From assembly GCA_944376955.1 (NCBI GenBank), contig CALWEB010000109.1:1-10707 (forward strand): a DNA stretch of 10,707 nt, given 5' to 3'. Within the stretch, counting starts at the first letter, position 1. Every line of letters begins with the position of its first letter. The notes under the pieces are model-generated. The model was not told where the DNA came from and searched no databases. It saw only the letters and a program-made list of their open reading frames with translations. Origin of the DNA: an uncultured Agathobaculum sp. (lineage in GTDB: Bacteria; Bacillota; Clostridia; Oscillospirales; Butyricicoccaceae). Positions 6,537-10,707 of the stretch are shown piece by piece. The position numbers and the translations under genes are program-made.

Positions 6537-7567
6537 CAGAGATCAAAAGTCTGACAATCGAAGAACTCAAGGCCGCGCTTGCTGATATGGGCGAAAAGCC
6601 CTTTCGCGCGGGACAGATCTTCAAATGGCTCCACGGGGGCGTAGAGTCCTTTGAAGAGATGTCCAATCTGTCCAAAGACTTGCGCGCGCGGCTTGCCGAA
6701 CGGTTTATCCTGACTGTGCCGCAGGTGGCGCGCAAGCAGGTGAGTCAAGTGGATGGCACGGTCAAGTACCTGTGGCGGCTGCGGGACGGCGACTGCGTCG
6801 AGTCCGTGCTGATGCACTATGAGCATGGCGTGTCGGTGTGCGTATCCACGCAGGTGGGCTGCCGGATGGGGTGCAAGTTCTGCGCCTCGGGCCTAAATGG
6901 CCTCAAACGCCACCTGTCCGCGGGCGAAATCCTGAACGAAGTGCTGTTCATGCAGAAGGATAGCGGGGAGACGGTCTCGAACATCGTGCTGATGGGCACG
7001 GGTGAGCCGCTGGACAACTATGACAACGTGCTGCGATTCCTGCATCTGGTCAGCTGCCCGGAGGGCGTGAATATCGGCCAAAGGCATATTTCCTTGTCAA
7101 CGAGCGGAATTGCTGATAAAATAGAGAAGTTAGCGGGGGAAAAACTGCAGATCACGCTGTCCGTGTCGCTGCACGCGCCGGATGACGAGACGCGTTCTTC
7201 CATCATGCCGGTAAACGACGCATACCCGGTTGAGCGGCTGATGCGCGCGTGCCGATACTACTTTGATACCACCGGACGGCGCATTTCCTATGAGTACATG
7301 ATGGCGCGCGACAAGACCGACCGTCCATGGCAGGCCGAAAAGCTGGCCGCATTACTGCGCGGGAGGCCGGCACATGTCAACCTGATCCCGCTCAACGAGG
7401 TAGCGGAAAGCCCGCTGAAACCCTCGCGGCCGGAGGCTGTGCGCCGCTTCCAGCAGGCGCTCGAGAAACGCGGTGTGACCGCGACGGTGCGCCGCCGGCT
7501 CGGGCCGGACATTGACGCCGCCTGTGGTCAGCTGCGCCGCAGGGAGCTGCAAAAACAGCAGGATTGA
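6533..7567 (+). CDS. rlmN: Dual-specificity 23S rRNA/tRNA adenine-C2 methyltransferase RlmN (radical SAM)
   Basis: RlmN makes 2-methyladenosine at A2503 of 23S rRNA and A37 of some tRNAs. The 344-residue product begins with the small helical RNA-binding domain (LTIEELKAALADMGEKPFRAGQIFKWL). The radical-SAM barrel holds its 4Fe-4S cysteines in CRMGCKFC at C110, C114 and C117. The two methyl-transfer cysteines align as C103, seven residues before the cluster as in E. coli C118, and C331 in DIDAACGQL, matching E. coli C355. GTGEPLDNYDN and SLHAPDDETRS are family signatures. Cfr shares these cysteines, but the housekeeping setting next to rsmB favours RlmN. The open frame extends upstream to a GTG at 6425 inside rsmB. 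ATG 6533 is preferred because GAGGAAG (6518-6524) lies eight bases before it and the family sequence begins there. A patch at about 7082-7135 uses AT-rich codons (ATA, TTA, TCA) unlike its surroundings. Confidence 0.96.
   Translation: MTEIKSLTIEELKAALADMGEKPFRAGQIFKWLHGGVESFEEMSNLSKDLRARLAERFILTVPQVARKQVSQVDGTVKYLWRLRDGDCVESVLMHYEHGVSVCVSTQVGCRMGCKFCASGLNGLKRHLSAGEILNEVLFMQKDSGETVSNIVLMGTGEPLDNYDNVLRFLHLVSCPEGVNIGQRHISLSTSGIADKIEKLAGEKLQITLSVSLHAPDDETRSSIMPVNDAYPVERLMRACRYYFDTTGRRISYEYMMARDKTDRPWQAEKLAALLRGRPAHVNLIPLNEVAESPLKPSRPEAVRRFQQALEKRGVTATVRRRLGPDIDAACGQLRRRELQKQQD
7094..7122 (+). promoter_or_regulatory. Candidate sigma-A-type promoter inside rlmN
   Basis: TTGTCA (7094-7099; five of six matches to TTGACA) and TAAAAT (7117-7122; five of six to TATAAT) are separated by exactly 17 bases. 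TG at 7114-7115 supplies an extended -10 element. The site lies in the most AT-rich patch of an otherwise GC-rich gene. Transcription would start near 7129 and run about 505 bases to the phosphatase ATG, through the hairpin at 7570. It would serve phosphatase, kinase and rsgA. This is a sequence match only. Confidence 0.45.
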
Positions 7568-7569
7568 GG

Positions 7570-7589
7570 CCGGTTTTCATCAAAACCGG
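7570..7589. repeat. Perfect inverted repeat / hairpin in the rlmN-phosphatase gap
   Basis: CCGGTTTT (7570-7577), loop CATC (7578-7581) and AAAACCGG (7582-7589) form a perfect 8-bp stem with a four-base loop, starting three bases after the rlmN stop. An alternative pairing adds GGC/GCC (7568-7570 with 7592-7594) across a three-base bulge. No run of T follows on either strand, so it is not a standard intrinsic terminator. It could be an mRNA stabilising or processing stem, a weak attenuator, or an operator palindrome. The rest of the 67-base gap (7590-7622) shows only a minor GGG-GAAA-CCC stem-loop at 7601-7610. Confidence 0.6.
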
Positions 7590-7622
7590 ATGCCATATCG
7601 GGGGAAACCCTCATCAGACACT

Positions 7623-7629
7623 GGAGGTG
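7623..7629 (+). promoter_or_regulatory. Ribosome binding site fixing the start of the PP2C phosphatase
   Basis: GGAGGTG lies just before the ATG at 7635, leaving seven bases after GGAGG. The frame is open upstream to a GTG at 7512 inside rlmN, but that would add 41 residues with no family similarity. This site decides for 7635. Confidence 0.85.
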
Positions 7630-7634
7630 TTCGT

Positions 7635-8387
7635 ATGGAATGGTTTGGCTTGACGGACAGAGGCCGTGTGCGCCCAACCAATCAGGATATCTATCAAATC
7701 GAAGCGCGGGAGGATAACCAGACCGTGCTGCTGGTCGTGTGCGACGGCATGGGTGGCGCAAACGCGGGCAATGTGGCCAGCCGTTTTGCCGCGCAGGCGT
7801 TCACCGAGTCGGTGCGCAGTGTGCTGGACCGGGATCTGGATGCTGCCAAGCGGCAGACGCTGCTGACCCATGCGCTGGTGCAGGCAAACGATACGGTGTT
7901 TTCGCTGGCCGGGCGGCAGCCGGAGTTCCGCGGTATGGGCACGACGCTGGTCGCGGCACTGGTGCAAGGCGACCAGGCCACTATCCTGAACGTGGGCGAC
8001 AGCCGCGCCTACTTATTTGACGGCACGCGGCTGCATCAGCTGACCGAGGATCACTCTTACGTGGAGGAGATGCGCCGGCAGGGCCGCATCACGGAAGCGG
8101 ATGCCCGCACCCACCCGCAGAAAAACCTGATCACCCGTGCGGTCGGTGTGGAGCCGGATGTGGAAGGCGACCTGTTTGAAGCGCGGCTCGCGCCGGGCGA
8201 AATCCTTCTGCTCTGCTCGGACGGACTGACCGGCATGGTGGAGGATCAGGCCATCGCCCAGACCCTCAAAGAGGCCAGAACGCTCGCACTGGCGGGCGAT
8301 GCGCTGCTCACCCTCGCGCTCGAGGGCGGCGGCCGCGACAATATCACGGTTGCGCTGTTCACCCGCGGCGCGGAAGAGGAGGCGTAA
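7635..8387 (+). CDS. stp: PP2C-type Ser/Thr protein phosphatase (PrpC/Stp)
   Basis: This is a cytosolic metal-dependent (PPM/PP2C) phosphatase that reverses the phosphorylations made by the adjacent PASTA kinase. It has 250 residues, equal to the bacterial minimal family (B. subtilis PrpC 254). Motifs run in order: TDRGRVRPTNQD with D18; CDGMGG with D37 and G38 binding the two metals; GMGTTLVAA; NVGDSRAYL; LTEDHSYVEEM; ITRAVG; LCSDGLTGM with D196; and GGRDNITVAL with D235 and N236. All metal-binding Asp positions expected for the family are present. No membrane segment or extra domain is seen. It ends six bases before the kinase start, the usual pairing. Its stop region contains the kinase's GAGGAGG. 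A separate promoter within rlmN may feed this gene. Confidence 0.96.
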   Translation: MEWFGLTDRGRVRPTNQDIYQIEAREDNQTVLLVVCDGMGGANAGNVASRFAAQAFTESVRSVLDRDLDAAKRQTLLTHALVQANDTVFSLAGRQPEFRGMGTTLVAALVQGDQATILNVGDSRAYLFDGTRLHQLTEDHSYVEEMRRQGRITEADARTHPQKNLITRAVGVEPDVEGDLFEARLAPGEILLLCSDGLTGMVEDQAIAQTLKEARTLALAGDALLTLALEGGGRDNITVALFTRGAEEEA

Positions 8388-8393
8388 CCCCCT

Positions 8394-10442
8394 ATGGACA
8401 AATATATCGGCAAATTGCTCGGCGGCCGGTATGAGATCATCGACGTGGTCGGCGTGGGCGGCATGGCGGTCGTCTATCGTGCGCGCTGCCATGTGCTCAA
8501 CCGCTATGTCGCCGTTAAGATCCTCAAGGACGAGTATGCCAAGGACCCGGATATCCGCAAACGCTTTTCGATCGAGTCGCAGGCGGTCGCCAAGCTCAGC
8601 CATCACAATATTGTGTCGGTATACGACGTCGGCAGCGAGAACGGCACGGATTATATTGTCATGGAACTGATTGAGGGCATCACCCTCAAGGAATATTTGC
8701 AGAAAAAAGGCCATCTGAACTGGCAGGAAGCTGTGTTCTTTGCAGAGCAGATCTGCCGCGCGCTCATCCATGCGCACTCCCGTGGCATCATCCATCAGGA
8801 CATCAAGCCGCAGAATGTCATTATCCTGCGCGATGGCACTGCCAAGCTGACCGATTTCGGTATCGCGTCCTTTGCCACCACGCAGGAGACCCGTGTGGTG
8901 CAGGAGGCCATCGGTTCGGTGCATTATATCTCGCCCGAGCAGGCAAAGGGCTCCAAGATCGACTATCGGACGGATATTTACTCGCTGGGCGTTGTCATGT
9001 ATGAAATGCTCACGGGCAAGCTGCCGTTTGAAGGCGAAACGGCTTTGCAGGTCGTGATGCAGCACTTAAACGCCGTGCCGCTTGCGCCGAGCGAACTGAT
9101 GCCCGGCATCCCCAAGGGGCTGGATGAGATTGTCATGCACGCGATGTGTGCCAACATTGGTAAACGCTATGCTTCGGCGGAAGCACTCTATGCCGATCTC
9201 GAGCAGCTGAAAAACGACGTGCAGTCGCGCTTTGGCTATGCCTATACGGATGATGAGACCGGAGAGACGCAGGTGATCAGCCGTGACGTGCAGCTCGCGG
9301 CGCGCCGCACCGCCGCACAGGAGCAGGCGGCACATGCAGCTGCCCAGCGGCGCGAAACCGCGACCGCTGTGCGCGAACCGGAAGGCTTTTTTGACCGTCT
9401 GGCTGAGCGGCCGGGATTGGCTGCGGGCATTGCGGTAGCGGTAGTGGCCGTGATCGCGCTGGTGGTGGTCGGCCTGCTGCTGGCAACCGGCGGCGCCAAG
9501 GAAGAAAAAATCACCGTGCCGACGCTCGTCGGGCAGACGATCGACGATGTGATAGCCGATGCAACGTATACCGAACAATTTACCATCAAGGAAGCTGAAC
9601 AGCGGTTGGAATCCGACCGGCCGGTTGGCGAAATTCTGGAGCAGGACCCGGAAGCGGGCGCAAAGGTGACCAAGGGGACCATCATCACGCTGACTGTCTC
9701 CGCAGGCGGTGAAAACGTCAGCGACACCTATAAGATCATTGACTTCAAGGGGCGCACGTTGGAATATGCGCAGACCATTCTGGATGAGCATGAAGTCAGC
9801 TACAAAACCGCGGAAGAGTACAGCGACGAGGTGGAGGCGGGCAAGATCACCCGCACCGATCCTGCGGCCGGCGAGGAACTGGAAAAAGGCGCAACCTTGA
9901 CCCTTTATATCAGCAAGGGCAAGGAGGAGAAGAAAACCACCGTACCCGACCTGAACGGACTGTCGCAGAGCGCCGCGGAGAAGGCACTGACAGAGAAAGG
10001 GCTGGTACTGGGCTCGGTTGATCCGGTGGAAAGCTCTGCTTCGGTTGGAACAGTCGTCTGGCAGTCGGTGACCAAGGGCACCGAGGTCAGTGAGGGCACA
10101 GCGGTCAACATTCAGATCTCCAAGGGCAAGAGCCAGCAGACGACCACACCGGATACACCGGATAGCGGCGAGACCGATACCGGTGGGGACACCGGCGGCA
10201 GCACCACCGAACAGGAGCCGACCCAACCGACCACCGGTTCTGCAACTATCCCGGTGACGCTGCCGGATAGTACGGACATGGCGCATGTGGTCATCTCGGT
10301 AGACGGTGTGGTGCAATATGACGAGACACTGGAAACCAGTATGGGCAGCATTTCGGTGCCGCTGACCAGCTCGCCCGGGCAGCATGAGGTGACGGTCAGC
10401 GTGGACGGCGTGTCCAGTTCCCAGACCTGTACGTTCAACTAA
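8394..10442 (+). CDS. prkC: Transmembrane Ser/Thr protein kinase with three PASTA domains (PrkC/StkP/PknB family)
   Basis: This is a sensor kinase that binds peptidoglycan fragments outside the cell and phosphorylates division, cell-wall and translation proteins inside. Of 682 residues, the kinase domain spans about 13-275: glycine loop GVGGMAVV 20-27, K42, helix-C E61, catalytic loop HQDIKPQN 134-141, DFG 154-156, Thr-bearing activation loop 162-175, SPEQ 180-183. A charged, Ala/Arg/Gln-rich juxtamembrane stretch (about 281-340) precedes one membrane helix at 342-364. Outside lie PASTA repeats at about 372-438, 444-509 and 515-579. The second is divergent, opening TYKIIDFKG rather than VPDL. 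A Ser/Thr/Gly/Pro-rich linker (583-616) and a beta-rich terminal domain (617-682) follow. The catalytic loop has Gln135 in place of the HRD arginine; D136, K138 and N141 are kept, so it should be active. GGAGG at 8378-8382 is 11 bases from the ATG. It is partnered with the upstream phosphatase. Confidence 0.97.
   Translation: MDKYIGKLLGGRYEIIDVVGVGGMAVVYRARCHVLNRYVAVKILKDEYAKDPDIRKRFSIESQAVAKLSHHNIVSVYDVGSENGTDYIVMELIEGITLKEYLQKKGHLNWQEAVFFAEQICRALIHAHSRGIIHQDIKPQNVIILRDGTAKLTDFGIASFATTQETRVVQEAIGSVHYISPEQAKGSKIDYRTDIYSLGVVMYEMLTGKLPFEGETALQVVMQHLNAVPLAPSELMPGIPKGLDEIVMHAMCANIGKRYASAEALYADLEQLKNDVQSRFGYAYTDDETGETQVISRDVQLAARRTAAQEQAAHAAAQRRETATAVREPEGFFDRLAERPGLAAGIAVAVVAVIALVVVGLLLATGGAKEEKITVPTLVGQTIDDVIADATYTEQFTIKEAEQRLESDRPVGEILEQDPEAGAKVTKGTIITLTVSAGGENVSDTYKIIDFKGRTLEYAQTILDEHEVSYKTAEEYSDEVEAGKITRTDPAAGEELEKGATLTLYISKGKEEKKTTVPDLNGLSQSAAEKALTEKGLVLGSVDPVESSASVGTVVWQSVTKGTEVSEGTAVNIQISKGKSQQTTTPDTPDSGETDTGGDTGGSTTEQEPTQPTTGSATIPVTLPDSTDMAHVVISVDGVVQYDETLETSMGSISVPLTSSPGQHEVTVSVDGVSSSQTCTFN
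10146..10163 (+). repeat. Two tandem 9-bp repeats in the kinase linker
   Basis: ACACCGGAT occurs twice in direct succession (10146-10154 and 10155-10163), coding TPD-TPD. Related ACCGATACCGG and ACACCGGCGG units follow to about 10200. These low-complexity units encode the flexible extracellular linker between the last PASTA repeat and the terminal domain, and could vary in number between strains. Confidence 0.5.
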
Positions 10443-10443
10443 T

Positions 10444-10451
10444 GGAAGGGG
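10444..10451 (+). promoter_or_regulatory. Ribosome binding site supporting a TTG start for rsgA
   Basis: GGAAGGGG lies just after the kinase stop and seven bases before TTG at 10459. The ATG at 10442 is out of frame with rsgA, and no ATG or GTG in the right frame lies nearby upstream. The TTG therefore appears to be the genuine start. Confidence 0.65.
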
Positions 10452-10458
10452 CGAAAGC

Positions 10459-10707
10459 TTGATCGAAGGGATCATCCTCAAGGGCATCGGCGGGTTCTAC
10501 TATGTGGATACCGCCGATGGCCTGATTGAGTGCAAGGCGCGCGGGCGTTTCCGCAAAACCGTGGGCAAGCCCATCGTGGGCGACCGCGTCACACTCGAAA
10601 TCCAGCCGGAGGACGGCACGGGCTATCTGCTCACCATCGCGCCGCGCAAAAACAGTCTGGTGCGGCCTGCAGTGGCAAACCTTGATCTGCTGGTGGCGGT
10701 CGTGTCG
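10459..10707 (+). CDS. rsgA: Ribosome small subunit-dependent GTPase RsgA (CpgA/YloQ), 3' end beyond window
   Basis: RsgA is a circularly permuted GTPase that checks late 30S subunit maturation. Only the first 83 residues are in the window, and the frame stays open to the last base. The visible part is the N-terminal OB-fold: IEGIILKGIGGFYYVDT, then ECKARGRFRK, VGDRVTLE (around 42-49) and the conserved join RKNSLVRPAVANLDLL (62-77) that leads into the GTPase domain. The full protein is usually about 290-300 residues, so the GTP-binding motifs and zinc region lie outside. The start is a TTG at 10459 with GGAAGGGG in front, 16 bases after the kinase stop. In B. subtilis the orthologue is encoded next to prkC-prpC and is phosphorylated by PrkC, so the linkage has functional meaning. 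Confidence 0.94.
   Translation, partial: MIEGIILKGIGGFYYVDTADGLIECKARGRFRKTVGKPIVGDRVTLEIQPEDGTGYLLTIAPRKNSLVRPAVANLDLLVAVVS

Noticed and set aside
7570..7610. Intrinsic terminator between rlmN and the phosphatase
   Set aside because: The stem is good but there is no downstream T-run on either strand, so termination is not supported.
7512..7634. N-terminal extension of the phosphatase from a GTG inside rlmN
   Set aside because: It would overlap rlmN by 56 bases, adds residues without similarity to PP2C, and skips the good GGAGG before ATG 7635.
8604..8615. Perfect 12-bp palindrome CACAATATTGTG in the kinase gene
   Set aside because: It codes the conserved HHNIV segment, and two or three palindromes of this length are expected by chance in a window of this size.
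8013..9065. Minus-strand open frame (350 codons) spanning the phosphatase-kinase junction
   Set aside because: Covers two real genes in antisense and shows no family motifs.
9066..10487. Long open frame on the minus strand (473 codons) opposite the kinase
   Set aside because: It is antisense to a fully supported kinase, its translation is His/Arg/Cys-rich with no recognisable motif, and long antisense frames are expected in GC-rich coding DNA.

Overview
The window is a GC-rich (by eye about 60%), almost gap-free stretch of ten co-directional genes, all on the + strand. Gene content and order (priA, GNAT, def, fmt, yugP-type peptidase, rsmB, rlmN, PP2C phosphatase, PASTA kinase, rsgA) match the housekeeping cluster known from Gram-positive Firmicutes. 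The PASTA-domain Ser/Thr kinase with its paired phosphatase and the YugP-type membrane metallopeptidase point to Clostridia. The high GC and the polypeptide style suggest an Oscillospiraceae/Ruminococcaceae-like gut organism. That assignment is inference; no rRNA is present.

Layout. 1-2426: priA, the primosomal helicase that restarts stalled replication forks, missing only a few N-terminal codons. 2441-3049: a phosphinothricin-acetyltransferase-like GNAT gene, the one accessory-looking member. 3051-4480: def and fmt, which remove and add the N-formyl group in translation initiation, overlapping by ATGA. 4484-5191: a predicted multi-pass membrane zinc peptidase with HEAGH. 5184-6536: rsmB (16S rRNA m5C methyltransferase). 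6533-7567: rlmN (radical-SAM m2A methyltransferase). 7635-8387: PP2C phosphatase (stp/prpC). 8394-10442: transmembrane PASTA kinase (prkC/stkP). 10459-10707: the start of rsgA, a ribosome small-subunit GTPase, cut by the window end.

Most junctions overlap or are separated by 16 bases or fewer, so this reads as one long transcription unit with translational coupling. The only real gap is 67 bases between rlmN and the phosphatase. It holds a perfect 8-bp hairpin without a U-tract. About 450 bases upstream, inside rlmN, lies a strong sigma-A-like promoter match (TTGTCA, 17 bases, TGATAAAAT). Together these suggest that the signalling module phosphatase-kinase-rsgA may be transcribed partly on its own. 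Functionally the block joins fork restart, N-formyl metabolism, rRNA modification and 30S assembly to a muropeptide-sensing kinase/phosphatase pair. In Bacillus subtilis the RsgA orthologue (CpgA/YloQ) is a known PrkC substrate.

No mobile element, CRISPR array, tRNA, rRNA, riboswitch or convincing intrinsic terminator was seen. I found no evidence for an undescribed multi-gene system. The items most worth a second look are the intragenic promoter plus hairpin, the HRD-to-HQD change in the kinase catalytic loop, the kinase's extra C-terminal extracellular domain, and the GNAT gene between priA and def.
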